Assembly: GCA_966250015.1 (NCBI GenBank)
Contig: CBINFS010000002.1
Location: 186,001 to 250,000, forward strand
Direction of reading: 5' to 3'
Length of the DNA: 64,000 nucleotides
DNA from: CBINFS01 sp966250015
GTDB taxonomy: Bacteria > Bacteroidota > Rhodothermia > Rhodothermales > DASSAV01
Shown: positions 49,208-59,446 of the stretch, piece by piece
Layout: the number at the start of each line of letters is the position of its first letter
How positions within the stretch are numbered: the stretch's first letter is position 1
Made by a program: the position numbers and the translations under genes
The notes under the pieces: model-generated
Database searches by the model: none
What the model was told of the DNA's origin: nothing
The model's input: only the letters and a program-made list of their open reading frames with translations

Positions 49208-51646
49208 TCAGACTAAGCCTCGCTGGTAGCTGAGGCGAAGGTCCTGAACGCGGCGGAGGAGCGAGACGAGAAATCCAAGCGTCAGCAGGATGATCCCGAT
49301 CCAGAGCAGGTTTATGAAAGGTTTCTCGTAGGACTGTACGACGAGCCAGTCTTCAGGCATCACGTTGATACCATTCAGGAAGAAGTGCGCCTCGCCACTG
49401 TCGACGTTCATTCCGACGAACGCGATCGAAAAGCCCCAGTCCTTCGCCTCGGTCGGGACGAATTGCTGGGAGCGATCGTTCATGATCATGTAGACGGGGC
49501 GCAGGGTCCGGGTTTCACCCGTTTTCAGATCGGTAAAGTCGAGGACGGCGGCGACGGAGATCTGGGTCGAGTCGGTGGATCCTACCGAATCAAATCCCTT
49601 GAATCGGACGGCAAACTGGTTTTCCCCGATTATCGTCGAGTCGTTTACGGCGAGGCGAAGCTCGTTGGGATTGCTGCCCGAGTTTTCGAACATCACGTTC
49701 GGAGAGACGGAGGCATAAATGTCCTTCTCGAAGAACATTTTCACGTCGGGGTGCTGAATCCACTGGCCGTTGCTGCTCTGGTAGACGACCGGTTTGAGGG
49801 TGAAGGCGTGGCCGTTGGGGCTTACGAAGTCCAGGATGTAAACCGGCCGGTTTTCACGGGTTTGCTCCTGCCCCCGATAGGTTACCTGGTAGCCCTCGAC
49901 GGTGCGGGTCTCACCTTTGCTGAGGACAAAGTTGCTCCGGTTGTCGCTGGCAGTGTCGGCGTCGGGCGAGAGGGGGTTGCTGAAAACGCCCGAGGTGATG
50001 ATGCCGAAGATGACGAGTACGAGTCCGACGTGGGCCAGCGCGCCTCCGGCCAGCCGGGGATTACCCCGGCCGATACGCCAGAGCACCATCGAGTTGCTGT
50101 AGAACGCAAAAAAGGCTGCAAAAAGGAGTAACAGGATGAGGATCCCGGAACCGTACTGGCTCCAGAAAGAGCCGATCCCCGAAAGGATACCGGCCTCCGA
50201 AATAAGGGAGTCCGTGGCTGATTGAGGCGGACCGACCGTACCGGCGACAAACGGCGTGAACAGGAGAACGGCGATGGTACTGGCAACCGAAAGCGCAATG
50301 GGCCTTACAAGCATGCGATTGAGCTGCTCCACGCTCATTTTGTGCCACCAGAACAGCTGCCCGAGCCCGACGAGGAAGATGAAGCAGACGGTGATCGGGA
50401 GCGTCCACTTGTTATAGAAGGCAACGGGTACGGCCGACGGGTTATCGCGAAAGATGCGCCCGAGGATGGGTGCGCTCGTGCCGAGCAGAATGACGGCCGC
50501 AACCGCCGCGACCAGCATGGCGCCGGAGAAAATCAAAAACTCGCGCGACATCATGCTCACCTCGCGTTCGACGACGGGCATCTCGCGGTAACGGAGAAAG
50601 AGGAGCCCGCCTCCGACCACACCGATCGAAGTGATCCAGAGCAGTAGCTGGTTGTGCAACCCGAGGTCGACGAACGAGTGGACCGATATGTCGCCGAGGA
50701 TTCCGCTGCGCGTGAGGAAGGTCGAGTAGATCACGAGCACGTAGGCGAGAACGGTGAAGACGATCGACGCCTTCAGGCTCGAGCTGCTCTTTTTCTGCGT
50801 GATCATCGTGTGGACTGCCGCCACCGATACGAGCCAGGGAACAAGAGACGAGTTCTCGACCGGATCCCACGCCCAGTAACCTCCGAACGACAGTGTGACG
50901 TACGCCCAGTACCCACCGAGAGCGATTCCCATGCCCAGGACCATGGTGGCGAACAGCGCCCAGGGGAGCGCCGGCCTGATCCATTCCTTGTATCTCCGCT
51001 TCCACAGCCCGGCCGCGGCGAACGCAAACGGCACCGCCATCGTCGCGAATCCGGCGAACAGCGTCGGGGGATGAAAGACGTTCCAGTAGTTCTGCAAGAG
51101 ATCGTTCATGCCGTTCCCGTCCGCCGGCACGAAGTCTGGTTGCTGCTGGAAAATGGGGGCATCGGGGAAACGCTCGACGAGCGTCATAAAGGGTGAAGAG
51201 CCGATCGTCAGGTCCCCAATTTTCAGCCCGACGACCATCGAGAGCAGGAAAAACTGGCTCATGGCCACGACGGCCATTACCGGGGCTTCGAAGCTGCGAG
51301 CAGTCCTGGTCAATACGATCCCGATGAGGCTCGTAAACAGGATCCAGAGCATGAAGGAGCCTTCCTGCCCCACCCAGAACGCAGAGTACAAAAAGGACTT
51401 GGGCAGCGACCGGGAAGTGTACTGGTAAACGTACGCGTACTGGAATTGATGGGTCGCGATCAGGTACAGCAAAATGACGGAGGCGCCGAGTACCGTTACG
51501 GTGGTGACGCCCCACGCTGCCCTCGCGATGCGTCGCCAGTCGCCGGCATCAGACTTCTCCTTTGCCGCCACTAAAAAAGAAACGCCCGAAATGATGACCG
51601 AAACAAAGGCGGTCAGGATCAGAAACTGGCCGACGGTTCCCAGCAT
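49208..51646 (-). CDS. ccmF: Cytochrome c haem lyase CcmF
   Basis: The 812-residue polytopic membrane protein has the haem-handling WWD motif GGYWAWDPVENSSLVPWL near residue 255 and about 14-15 membrane helices. Its C-terminal periplasmic region of about 200 residues lies before the last helix. CcmF attaches haem to apocytochrome c in the periplasm. Other ccm genes are not in the window, so they must be elsewhere. It follows rny, separated by a strong terminator, so it has its own promoter. Confidence 0.93.
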   Translation of the reverse strand: MLGTVGQFLILTAFVSVIISGVSFLVAAKEKSDAGDWRRIARAAWGVTTVTVLGASVILLYLIATHQFQYAYVYQYTSRSLPKSFLYSAFWVGQEGSFMLWILFTSLIGIVLTRTARSFEAPVMAVVAMSQFFLLSMVVGLKIGDLTIGSSPFMTLVERFPDAPIFQQQPDFVPADGNGMNDLLQNYWNVFHPPTLFAGFATMAVPFAFAAAGLWKRRYKEWIRPALPWALFATMVLGMGIALGGYWAYVTLSFGGYWAWDPVENSSLVPWLVSVAAVHTMITQKKSSSSLKASIVFTVLAYVLVIYSTFLTRSGILGDISVHSFVDLGLHNQLLLWITSIGVVGGGLLFLRYREMPVVEREVSMMSREFLIFSGAMLVAAVAAVILLGTSAPILGRIFRDNPSAVPVAFYNKWTLPITVCFIFLVGLGQLFWWHKMSVEQLNRMLVRPIALSVASTIAVLLFTPFVAGTVGPPQSATDSLISEAGILSGIGSFWSQYGSGILILLLLFAAFFAFYSNSMVLWRIGRGNPRLAGGALAHVGLVLVIFGIITSGVFSNPLSPDADTASDNRSNFVLSKGETRTVEGYQVTYRGQEQTRENRPVYILDFVSPNGHAFTLKPVVYQSSNGQWIQHPDVKMFFEKDIYASVSPNVMFENSGSNPNELRLAVNDSTIIGENQFAVRFKGFDSVGSTDSTQISVAAVLDFTDLKTGETRTLRPVYMIMNDRSQQFVPTEAKDWGFSIAFVGMNVDSGEAHFFLNGINVMPEDWLVVQSYEKPFINLLWIGIILLTLGFLVSLLRRVQDLRLSYQRGLV

Positions 51647-51772
51647 GTTGACGACTCAGACAGCACAGAGATAGGACACTTCGCTTTGAATACCCGTTGT
51701 CGAAGTGGGTTCCTTGAACCCACTGGGCGGAGGCAGGTCGAACCAATCGATTCGTCATCCCTTCATACCCCT

Positions 51773-51816
51773 GAAAAAAACGAAACGTGGAGTATGCGGC
51801 ATACCCCACGTTTCGT
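51773..51816 (-). terminator. Long-hairpin terminator after rny
   Basis: ACGAAACGTGG pairs with CCACGTTTCGT, and an inner stem GTATG/CATAC extends it to about 16 bp with a 3-base loop. On the - strand TTTTTTTCAG follows. It is one of the strongest terminators in the window. Confidence 0.92.
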
Positions 51817-51837
51817 CTCGAAAAAAGCGGGCGCCGG

Positions 51838-53535
51838 CTACTTGGCGTAAGAAACGGATCGTACCTCGCGGATCACGGTGACTTTGATCTGACCGGGGTA
51901 CTGGACCTCGTTCTGTATTCGTTTTGAGATGTCGATGGCAAGCATCTCGGCTTCCGAGTCGGAGACCAGCTCGTGGTTGACGATCACACGGATCTCGCGC
52001 CCTGCCTGAATGGCGTAGACTCGCTCGACCCCGTTAAACGAGGACGCCAGGTTCTCGAGCTTCTCCAGCCGTTTGATGTAGCTCTCGAGCGCTTCACGGC
52101 GAGCGCCAGGCCTTGCCCCCGAAATGGCATCGGCAGCCTGTACGATAGGCGAGATCAGGCTCGTCATCTCGATCTCGTCGTGATGCGCCCCGACCGCATT
52201 GCAGACGTCCGGGTGCTCTTTGTACTTCTGGCACAGCTCCATACCGACGATGGCGTGAGGGCTTTCGATCTCTTCCTCGACCACCTTTCCGATGTCGTGG
52301 AGCAGGCCGGCACGGCGTGCTTTTGCGGCGTCCAGATTCAGCTCGGCCGCAATGAGGGACGCGATACGCGCCGTTTCGATGGAGTGAGCGAGCAGGTTCT
52401 GGCCGTAGCTGGTGCGATACCGCATCCGTCCGATCATACGGATCAGCTCGGGATGCAGGCCGTGCAGGTTGAGGTCGATCACCGTCCGTTCGCCCGTTTC
52501 GATGATCTCTTCTTCGATCTCCGAGCGTACCTTCTCAACGATTTCCTCGATCCGGGCAGGGTGGATGCGTCCGTCCTGGACCAGCCTCAACAGAGACAGC
52601 CGGGCGACCTCGCGTCGGACCGGATCAAAACCGGACAGGATGACCGCCTCGGGCGTGTCGTCTACGATCACCTCGATGCCCGTTGCCGCCTCGAAGGACC
52701 GGATGTTTCTACCTTCACGCCCGATAATGCGGCCTTTCATTTCGTCCGACTGAATGTTCACGACCGAGACGGTGTTCTCGATCGCGTGGCCGGCGGCGGT
52801 CCGTTGTATGGCGGTCAGGATTATTTTTTTAGCCTGGCGGTTAGCCGTGAGCTTCGCCTCGTCTCGAATCTCCTTAATCATGGAGGCGCCTTCGAGACGG
52901 GCTTCGTTCTGGAATTGTTCGAGCAGGACGGCTCGCGCTTCGTGCTGGGTCATGCCGGAGACCTGTTCGAGCTTGCGGATCTGATCCTCGATCATCCGGT
53001 TGAGCTTTTCACGCTCCGAATTCAGGTCTTCCTTAAGCTGTTCAAGCTCCTGTTCTGTTTGTTCGACGTTCTTTTTCCGTTCCTCCGCTTCGTTCAGAAT
53101 TTCCTCGGCGCTTCGCCTGAGCAGCTCTGCCTCGCGGCGGTTGTGTTCTGCTTCCTTGCGAAGGGCATCGATGGCCTCTGTAGCTTTGTGAAGGACGTTT
53201 TCGTGTTCGTTGATCCGTTGAATTCGGCGATTGAGTTTCTCGTGGCGTTGCTCCAGCTTCGCTCTCGAGTGCTGGATTGCGCGCCTGGCCTCTTCCTGTT
53301 CCCGCTCGACCGCTTCCTGTTGCCTTGCAAGTTCCGCGGCTACTTTCTCTACGTGTTCATGACGAAACGTTTGTGCTTCTAATCTTGCTTCAGCCAGCAG
53401 CTTATCAGCCCGTTCTCTGGCCTGTGCCAGAAGATTTCGTCCAATTCGGGCGAGAAGTAGTCTATCAAGGAGAATTCCGAGTCCAAGCGCGACCACGGCG
53501 ACAATTACTACTACGCCGACCGCAGTTGCATTCAT
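51838..53535 (-). CDS. rny: Ribonuclease Y
   Basis: The 565-residue protein has an N-terminal membrane helix (about 5-28), a long coiled coil rich in Glu, Arg and Ala (about 35-220), a KH domain with [20 protein letters not shown], and an HD domain with [14 protein letters not shown] near residue 410. RNase Y is a membrane-bound endoribonuclease that starts mRNA decay. Length and order are standard. It ends the leftward run that begins at thrS, though zapA and a candidate small RNA with a terminator lie between. Confidence 0.97.
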   Translation of the reverse strand: MNATAVGVVVIVAVVALGLGILLDRLLLARIGRNLLAQARERADKLLAEARLEAQTFRHEHVEKVAAELARQQEAVEREQEEARRAIQHSRAKLEQRHEKLNRRIQRINEHENVLHKATEAIDALRKEAEHNRREAELLRRSAEEILNEAEERKKNVEQTEQELEQLKEDLNSEREKLNRMIEDQIRKLEQVSGMTQHEARAVLLEQFQNEARLEGASMIKEIRDEAKLTANRQAKKIILTAIQRTAAGHAIENTVSVVNIQSDEMKGRIIGREGRNIRSFEAATGIEVIVDDTPEAVILSGFDPVRREVARLSLLRLVQDGRIHPARIEEIVEKVRSEIEEEIIETGERTVIDLNLHGLHPELIRMIGRMRYRTSYGQNLLAHSIETARIASLIAAELNLDAAKARRAGLLHDIGKVVEEEIESPHAIVGMELCQKYKEHPDVCNAVGAHHDEIEMTSLISPIVQAADAISGARPGARREALESYIKRLEKLENLASSFNGVERVYAIQAGREIRVIVNHELVSDSEAEMLAIDISKRIQNEVQYPGQIKVTVIREVRSVSYAK

Positions 53536-53782
53536 GGTCGTTTATCAAAGTTTAGCGCATGGCCCACCGGACTTCAGACAGGAGGCGTTACAACAGATCA
53601 GACAAGACGTGCGGCTACGGAAGCGGTTTCTGTACGGGTAATACGCTTCAACAAAGCTCGATACTGTTCTCTCCATCTATTCTATGCTCCTGCAGAGCCC
53701 GTGGGCCTGCATGAATACCTGGTTAATTGCTACCTGGAAGATAATTCAAACAGGCAACGAGGGTATAGTAAAAAGGAATCTT
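53536..53782. other. Promoter-side spacer upstream of rny
   Basis: The 247 bp between the small-RNA terminator and the rny start hold no gene. It is AT-richer than its surroundings and should carry the rny promoter on the - strand, but I cannot point to clear boxes. Confidence 0.4.
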
Positions 53783-53839
53783 TGAAAAATGAAACGCCCC
53801 GGCAGGATCAAGCGTTTTGCCGCTCACCAGGCCGGGGCG
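53783..53839 (-). terminator. Terminator downstream of the zapA/small-RNA region
   Basis: CGCCCCGGC pairs with GCCGGGGCG around a 27-base loop, and on the - strand TTTCATTTTTC follows. It marks the 3' end of whatever non-coding transcript lies downstream of zapA. Confidence 0.85.
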
Positions 53840-53899
53840 AAACAGGCTGCACACACCCGCAGCAATGGAAATGAAGAACCTTTGCTTCAATCCATATTG

Positions 53900-54052
53900 G
53901 GCGCCGCTCGTGTCCTTCCGACTACCACGGTTTCTCCGTTCCCGAAGAATACCCCGTCTAGACGAGGCTGAGGCCTGTCGTCCAGACTCGAAGGCAGGCT
54001 CCCTTCAGCATAAACTGTAAGGTTCTTATATGCATGAACTGCGAGCGTGTGC
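53900..54052 (-). ncRNA. ssrS: Candidate 6S-like regulatory RNA downstream of zapA
   Basis: No coding region fits here, yet the - strand can fold into one long rod. The ends pair (CGCTCG at 54047-54042 with CGAGCG at 53910-53905). A 10 bp apical stem GTCTGGACGA/TCGTCTAGAC (53987-53978 with 53965-53956) ends in an inner GGC/GCC stem. The 3' arm between them holds a short hairpin CGG-AGAAA-CCG, as on one side of the 6S bubble. The order zapA then 6S RNA is conserved in many bacteria. Exact ends are uncertain: the transcript could run from about 54080 to the terminator at 53783. There is no clear sequence match, so this is a structural call only. Confidence 0.4.
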
Positions 54053-54055
54053 ACA

Positions 54056-54073
54056 TTGCCCCCGTGGGGGCAA
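54056..54073 (-). terminator. Hairpin just after zapA
   Basis: TTGCCCCC and GGGGGCAA are perfectly complementary with a 2-base centre, about 70 bases after the zapA stop in the - direction. No T-run follows. It may end zapA or separate it from the small-RNA candidate. Confidence 0.45.
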
Positions 54074-54140
54074 GTATCCGTTATATCTGAGTTTGTCCGG
54101 GCAGTTCCAAACAAATTTACACTGGCGAAGGGGGGCTCTG

Positions 54141-54497
54141 TCAATCCTGCGTATCTTCACCGAGGGTCTCGTCCGGCTGATTTCCCTCCTCTTCAGCCAC
54201 GGATACTTCCTCGAGACCCATCGCACCGGCGAGCCTGGCCTCAAGTCTAACCAGCTCCTCCTCGAGCGCCTGGACGAGCTGCTCGTGCTTTTCGGTCAAC
54301 GTAAAAAATTGCTCGGCGATCACGAGAGCGGATATGACGGCTGCCGTCAGCTCCGGTTGTTCCGGGTGGGCTTTCATAAACGCCGTCATTTTTTCGTCGA
54401 CAAAAGCCGCCACCTTTCGCGTCGCGGCTTCGTCTTCTTCGCGAACGCGTAGCGCGTAATCCCTTCCAAGAACTCGAACTCGAATAGATTTTGCCAT
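54141..54497 (-). CDS. zapA: Cell division protein ZapA
   Basis: The 118-residue protein has a compact N-terminal domain (IRVRVLGRDYALRVREEDE) and a helical coiled-coil tail (TEKHEQLVQALEEELVRLEA), the ZapA layout. It bundles FtsZ filaments at the division ring. The last 25 residues are acidic and variable. It lies 92 bp after the small coiled-coil gene and upstream of the candidate 6S RNA and rny, as in many bacteria. Confidence 0.88.
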   Translation of the reverse strand: MAKSIRVRVLGRDYALRVREEDEAATRKVAAFVDEKMTAFMKAHPEQPELTAAVISALVIAEQFFTLTEKHEQLVQALEEELVRLEARLAGAMGLEEVSVAEEEGNQPDETLGEDTQD

Positions 54498-54589
54498 TTG
54501 AGCAAGGGGGATGGAGAGATAACCGGTTCCGGAACCTGAACGGTGCGCAGGTTACCGAACCGGTGGCGACTGAGCGGGGGGACGGACGG

Positions 54590-54967
54590 TTACGGCTCGT
54601 CCAGGTTTTCTTCCTTTTGAAGGTAGCGATCGATGGCCTCGATGAATCCGGTCACTTTTCGTCTGAGCACTTCCGGATCTTCATCGAACGAGATGGTGGT
54701 TTCGCCTTCAAGCAGGAAGGGGCGGGATTCCAGCTCGGACAGTCGGGCGGCGAGTGCGGCATTCTCCTCACGGAGCTTCCGTAGCTCGCGGCTGGCGACT
54801 TCGACGCGGTCGCGCAGCCGCTCGAGGGATGCGATCCCTCTGAGGTGCTCGTCGAGCGGAGGTTGCTCCTCAATATGACTATCGTTCGGCAGATTCCCGC
54901 CCTTCGGCTTTTGCCGGTGTCCGCGTCTGCGATGGTGGGACTGTTTGGGTCCGGAGCGCTCACTCAT
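54590..54967 (-). CDS. Small coiled-coil protein, hypothetical (between pheT and zapA)
   Basis: The 125-residue protein has a basic, His- and Arg-rich N-terminus (about 1-22), then a predicted coiled coil (about 45-80, RDRVEVASRELRKLREENAA) and a C-terminal acidic helix. I cannot place it in a named family with confidence. Its position before zapA, and the coiled coil, suggest a role with the division ring like ZapB, but that is inference. The gene follows pheT by 80 bp and may be co-transcribed. Confidence 0.7.
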   Translation of the reverse strand: MSERSGPKQSHHRRRGHRQKPKGGNLPNDSHIEEQPPLDEHLRGIASLERLRDRVEVASRELRKLREENAALAARLSELESRPFLLEGETTISFDEDPEVLRRKVTGFIEAIDRYLQKEENLDEP

Positions 54968-55047
54968 GACGATCCAGTATGGCTAGGTTGGCGTGAGTAG
55001 TTGACGTAGAATGTACCGTGTTGACGCACGAAATCAAACCGTTCAGA

Positions 55048-57588
55048 CTACCGGCGCAGCACTGCACCGTGGGTCTTTTCGAGCGCTTCTACGATAGCGG
55101 CGATGAGCCGGTCAACCTCTGCGTCCTGGAGCGTCCTATCGGCACCGAAACGTAGCGAGAAGGCAACGCTTTTTTTGTCGGCGTCGATGCCTTCGCCCTG
55201 ATAGAGGTCGAACACCGACACGTCACGGAGCAAGGATCCACCTGTCAAGCGGATCGTTTCGACCATCGGTCCGACGGCCTCGTCGCGGGAGACCACGACG
55301 GCGATGTCCCGCTCGACCGCTGGGAAGCGGCTGATGGGCGTAAAGCGCACGGCCATCAGGGGTGCGGCCAGCTCGGTCACCAGCTCCCAGTCGAAGGAGG
55401 CAAAATAGACGGGGGTCTTCAGGTCGAACAGCTCCGTCGTTTCATCCGACACTCGCGCCACTACCCCAATCCGCGTCCCGTTCGATCGAACGTTGACGTG
55501 GTTCGAGGTTACTTCGGTCCCCGAGTATTCGGGCACGAAATCGACGGCGGGGAGCCGGAGCGCCCGCAGCACACTTTCGACGGCGCCTTTCAGATCGAAG
55601 AAGTCGCAGTTTCGTTCCTTCGTATCCCATCCGGCGTCGTCGATGAGCCCGCTCATTCCGATGATCAGCGATTCGTATTCGACGTACCCCGGGACGAGTG
55701 TGTCGCGCCGGTCCGTGCGTCGATAGACGTGTCCGAACTCGAAGAACCGGAGGGTGCGCCGTCCGTGGTTCTGGTTGAACCCCATGACCTGCAACAGCCC
55801 GGGCAAAAGACTGGGGCGCAGGGCTGCCATTTCCTGTGAGATCGGGTTGAGCGTTTCGACTACACGCTCGTGAGCCGTATCTACACCAAGGACGTCCTGA
55901 TTGAAGCGCTCCGCCATCTCCTTTCGGAGCATGCTGTTGGTGTAGATCTCCCGGAATCCGAGCCCTTTGAGCAGCATCCCGATTTTATCCCGGAGCTCTT
56001 CGCCGGGGGAGCTTTGCGGGACTTTGTTCGGGATCTTTGAATGGGCAGGCTCGGGGATACGGTGGTATCCATGGAGCCGGGCTACCTCTTCGATGATGTC
56101 GATTTCCCTTTCGATGTCCGGTCGCCAGGAAGGTATGGTGCAGTGAAGCGTGGGCTCGGTCGCGTCCGCAGTTGAGATTCGACCTTCGAGGGCGTGTTCG
56201 GCGATGACTTCGAGCGCATTTTGTTCGGTGACCTCGAAACCGATCGCCTTCAGGAGCTGCCTGACCTCTTCGTCGGGGATTTCCAACCCGAGAACCTGCT
56301 TCAGTCTCGACGGGCGCAGGATGGCGTGCCGTACGGGCACCGGGTTCGGGTGGTTGTCGATCATCCCCGGGACGATCTCGCCGCCGGCCAGCTCCTGGAT
56401 GAGCTGGGCCGCACGGGCTGCCGCCCATACCTGGCCCTGAGGGTCGACACCGCGCTCGAAGCGGTAGGACGAATCCGTCTGAATACCCAGTTTCTTCGAT
56501 GCCCGGCGGATGGTCGAGGGATCGAAGTAGGCGCTTTCGATGAGGACGTTGACGGTGCTGTCGGTGACTTCCGAGTTTTCGCCACCCATCACACCCGCAA
56601 TGGCGACGGGGCGCTCGGCGTCACAGATCAGCAGGGTTCCGTCCGGGAGGATCCAGTCCCTCGAATCGAGCGTCCGGAACGGTTCATTCCCCTCGGAAAG
56701 CCGGACGACGATTTTGCGACCGGCAATCTGGTCAAAGTCGAAGGCGTGGAGCGGCTGCCCACACTCGTACATCACGAAGTTCGTCACGTCGACGACGTTG
56801 TTCCGTGGGCGGAGGCCAACGGCGGTCAGCCGCTGTTTCAGCCACTGAGGGGATTCCTGGATGCGCACGCCTCGTACGAGCAGGGCGACGTAACGGCGGC
56901 AGGCATCGGGCGCCAGGATCTCGACGGCTGCCTGTTCCGATGCGGGGCCGCCTGGCTCCGGCACAAACACTTCCGGAAGCGTGAGCACCTGCGCCGTCAG
57001 GGCGGCGATGTCGCGCGCCATACCGATGTGGCTGACGGCATCCGGACGGTTGGGCGTGATGGCGACGTCGAGGACGGTGTCCGACACCTCGATGCCGCGG
57101 GAAAGGAGGTATTCGGCGAACGGTAAGCCCGGGGTGGCGTCGTCGTCGAGCACCATGATCCCTTCGTGATTGTCCGAAAGCCCGAGCTCGTCTTCGGCGC
57201 AGATCATCCCCATCGAGACCTCACCGCGGAGCTTTGCTTTTTGCAGCGTCACCGGTTCCCGAACAGACGGGTTCTGCCGGCTTGGCATGAGCAGGGTGGT
57301 GCCGACCGTCGCTACCGGCACTTTCTGTCCGGCCGCCACGTTGGGTGCGCCGCAGACGATCTGGACGGGCGCGCCGTCTCCCAGGTCTACGTCGCAGAGC
57401 GTCAAACGGTCTGCGTTGGGGTGACGTCGTGTTTCGAGCACGTGGCCCACGACGACTCCGTCGAGGGAGCTACCGATCGTTTCAACCTCGTCGACCTCGA
57501 GGCCGCTCATCGTGAGCATTTCGGAAAGCTCGGAAGCCGTCAGCCCGTGTGATACGTACCGGCTAAGCCAGTTATAGCTAACTTTCAT
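55048..57588 (-). CDS. pheT: Phenylalanyl-tRNA synthetase beta subunit
   Basis: The 846-residue subunit has the N-terminal tRNA-binding domain (VVGHVLETRRHPNADRLTLC), the B3/B4 editing domain, the B5 domain, a catalytic-like core and the C-terminal FDX-ACB anticodon-binding domain (FTPISRFPAVERDIAVVV). With PheS it forms the heterotetramer that charges tRNA-Phe. It begins 37 bp after pheS, so the two are co-transcribed. The length is usual for the long bacterial form. Confidence 0.98.
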   Translation of the reverse strand: MKVSYNWLSRYVSHGLTASELSEMLTMSGLEVDEVETIGSSLDGVVVGHVLETRRHPNADRLTLCDVDLGDGAPVQIVCGAPNVAAGQKVPVATVGTTLLMPSRQNPSVREPVTLQKAKLRGEVSMGMICAEDELGLSDNHEGIMVLDDDATPGLPFAEYLLSRGIEVSDTVLDVAITPNRPDAVSHIGMARDIAALTAQVLTLPEVFVPEPGGPASEQAAVEILAPDACRRYVALLVRGVRIQESPQWLKQRLTAVGLRPRNNVVDVTNFVMYECGQPLHAFDFDQIAGRKIVVRLSEGNEPFRTLDSRDWILPDGTLLICDAERPVAIAGVMGGENSEVTDSTVNVLIESAYFDPSTIRRASKKLGIQTDSSYRFERGVDPQGQVWAAARAAQLIQELAGGEIVPGMIDNHPNPVPVRHAILRPSRLKQVLGLEIPDEEVRQLLKAIGFEVTEQNALEVIAEHALEGRISTADATEPTLHCTIPSWRPDIEREIDIIEEVARLHGYHRIPEPAHSKIPNKVPQSSPGEELRDKIGMLLKGLGFREIYTNSMLRKEMAERFNQDVLGVDTAHERVVETLNPISQEMAALRPSLLPGLLQVMGFNQNHGRRTLRFFEFGHVYRRTDRRDTLVPGYVEYESLIIGMSGLIDDAGWDTKERNCDFFDLKGAVESVLRALRLPAVDFVPEYSGTEVTSNHVNVRSNGTRIGVVARVSDETTELFDLKTPVYFASFDWELVTELAAPLMAVRFTPISRFPAVERDIAVVVSRDEAVGPMVETIRLTGGSLLRDVSVFDLYQGEGIDADKKSVAFSLRFGADRTLQDAEVDRLIAAIVEALEKTHGAVLRR

Positions 57589-57625
57589 GGTTTATCGCAA
57601 AGCGTCGAGCAAAATGGACGCGCCG

Positions 57626-58648
57626 TTAAAACTGTTCCAGGAAACGGATGTCATTTTCGTAGAGCACGCGGATGTCGTCGATCCCGAATCGGCGCATCGC
57701 GATCCGGTCGACACCCAGTCCGAATGCGTATCCTGTATACCGTTCGGGGTCGATGCCGACGTTTTCGAGCACGTTCGGATCGACCATGCCGCAGCCGAGG
57801 ATCTCCATCCACCGGCCTCCTTCCGGAAGGTCGGGATTGGCCCACCAGACGTCGGCTTCTGCGCTCGGCTCGGTGAAGGGGAAGAAGCTGGGGCGGAAAC
57901 GGATCCTGACGTCTTCTCCGTAGAGCGCCCGGGCAAACGCGTAGACGATCTGCTTCAGATCGGCCATGCTCACCCCTTCGTCGACGTACAATCCTTCTAC
58001 CTGGTTGAACAGGCAGAACGACTTGTACGAGATCGACTCGTTACGGTAAACGCGCCCCGGCACGATGACGCGGATGGGCGGTTTTTGCGCCTCCATGATT
58101 CGGATCTGCACCGGCGACGTGTGCGTCCGTAGCACGATGCCGCCGTTGTCGGCCGTCGGGGGCTCGATGAAGAACGTATCCTGCATGTCCCGGGCCGGGT
58201 GGTCGGGAGGGAAGTTGAGCGCCGTGAAGTTGTGCCAGTCGTCTTCGATCTCGGGCCCGAAGGCGGTGGTGAAGCCGTACCGTTCGAAGATGCGCCTGAT
58301 TTCGTTGAGCGTCTGGGTGAGCGGGTGGATCGAGCCCGGCGGGACCGGCCGCCTGCCGGGGAGCGTCAGGTCGAGCTGGCGGGTGGACACGCTTTCCCGT
58401 TCACGCTCGATCTTCTCGCGTGCCTGCTCCACGAGCCTTTCCGCCAGGTCCTTCAGCTCGTTGACCTTCTGGCCGAAAGTGCGACGATCGGCGGGAGGAA
58501 TCTCGGTTACCTGTTTGAAGAGCTGCGTGATCCGCCCACCCTTTCTGCCCAGGTAGGTCACGCGAAAAGCCTCGATGGCGTCTTCTGAAGCCAGCTCAGC
58601 GGCCTCGAGCTCGCGGCGCAGATTGTCGAGAGTATCCAGCATTGACAT
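57626..58648 (-). CDS. pheS: Phenylalanyl-tRNA synthetase alpha subunit
   Basis: The 341-residue subunit has an N-terminal helical coiled coil and a class II catalytic core with [21 protein letters not shown] and [20 protein letters not shown], the form found in Bacteroidota and Chlamydiota. Motif 3 is [20 protein letters not shown] use the ATG at 58648; a second ATG at 58642 is almost equally likely. The rplT terminator lies just upstream, so pheST probably has its own promoter or relies on read-through. Confidence 0.97.
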   Translation of the reverse strand: MSMLDTLDNLRRELEAAELASEDAIEAFRVTYLGRKGGRITQLFKQVTEIPPADRRTFGQKVNELKDLAERLVEQAREKIERERESVSTRQLDLTLPGRRPVPPGSIHPLTQTLNEIRRIFERYGFTTAFGPEIEDDWHNFTALNFPPDHPARDMQDTFFIEPPTADNGGIVLRTHTSPVQIRIMEAQKPPIRVIVPGRVYRNESISYKSFCLFNQVEGLYVDEGVSMADLKQIVYAFARALYGEDVRIRFRPSFFPFTEPSAEADVWWANPDLPEGGRWMEILGCGMVDPNVLENVGIDPERYTGYAFGLGVDRIAMRRFGIDDIRVLYENDIRFLEQF

Positions 58649-58687
58649 TGCGAGTAGTAAAGTTTGGAAGCCTTCGGTATACGGCAA

Positions 58688-58729
58688 TAAAAAAAGCCCG
58701 CCGGTCCTGTAAACAGGGGCGGGACTTTT
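58688..58729 (-). terminator. Terminator after rplT
   Basis: On the - strand AAAAGTCCCGCC...GGCGGGCTTTTTTT forms a stem with inner CCTG/CAGG pairs and a clean T-run. It separates the infC-rpmI-rplT transcript from pheST. Confidence 0.9.
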
Positions 58730-58823
58730 AGCCTGAAAAGCTATCGTTCACCGTTAAGCGCCCTTGTCTACAGTAAGGGTGGCTGAACGGCGAAGCTAAA
58801 TCGCCAATTTCCTTCCAAGGGGT

Positions 58824-59168
58824 TCATGATACGTGGCGAACGACCTGCGTGAAGGCTTCCGGATCGTGCATGGCCAGGTCGGCGAGGACTTTTCGGTTCA
58901 GCTGGACGTCGGCCGAGCGGAGCGATCCGATCATTTTCGAGTACGTGGTACCATTGAGGCGTGCCGCCGCATTGATACGGGCGATCCACAGACGGCGGAA
59001 CTGGCGCTTGCGGGCGCGACGGTCGCGGTACTGATACTGTAGGGCCTTATCGACGGCATGCTTCGCCACGGTAAGCAGTCTGCTGCGGCCACCCCAGTAG
59101 CCTTTGGCCATATTCAGCACTTTCTTCCGGCGACGGCGCGAGGCCACTTTATTTGATGCGCGAGGCAT
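58824..59168 (-). CDS. rplT: Large ribosomal subunit protein L20
   Basis: The 114-residue protein has [35 protein letters not shown] and [17 protein letters not shown], all typical of L20. It is an early 50S assembly protein. In other bacteria L20 represses its own operon through an RNA structure before rpmI; the structured spacer 59447-59693 is a candidate for that here. It follows rpmI by 83 bp and has no Shine-Dalgarno sequence. Confidence 0.98.
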   Translation of the reverse strand: MPRASNKVASRRRRKKVLNMAKGYWGGRSRLLTVAKHAVDKALQYQYRDRRARKRQFRRLWIARINAAARLNGTTYSKMIGSLRSADVQLNRKVLADLAMHDPEAFTQVVRHVS

Positions 59169-59251
59169 GGCTACCTATTTATTACTTTGATTGAGTTCTG
59201 AAATCTGACTGAGTACGGAATGCGGTGTGTTTATCCTGTCGCAAAGCTGCA

Positions 59252-59446
59252 TCAGGTGGAAATGAGCCGCTTCATGCGGGCTTCGTCCGCAGAGGACGTC
59301 ATGGTGCTTTGACGGAGGTTGCGCTTCCGTTTTTGTGCCTTCTTCGTGAGAATATGGCTGTGATACGCTTTCTGGCGCTTCAGGCGGCCGGTGGCGGTCA
59401 CTTTAAACCGTTTCTTCGCGCCGCTGTTTGATTTCATCTTGGGCAT
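59252..59446 (-). CDS. rpmI: Large ribosomal subunit protein L35
   Basis: The 64-residue basic protein starts [20 protein letters not shown] and has [17 protein letters not shown], the L35 signature. It belongs to the infC-rpmI-rplT group. A long spacer of 247 bp separates it from infC, much more than the usual short gap. Confidence 0.97.
   Translation of the reverse strand: MPKMKSNSGAKKRFKVTATGRLKRQKAYHSHILTKKAQKRKRNLRQSTMTSSADEARMKRLIST

Noticed and set aside
51973..53382. Open frame of 469 codons opposite rny
   Set aside because: Antisense shadow of the RNase Y coiled coil; Phe- and Leu-rich low-complexity product without a family.
53887..54144. 85-codon frame on the - strand after zapA
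   Set aside because: Its translation has no family features and it overlaps the structured RNA candidate and the end of zapA.
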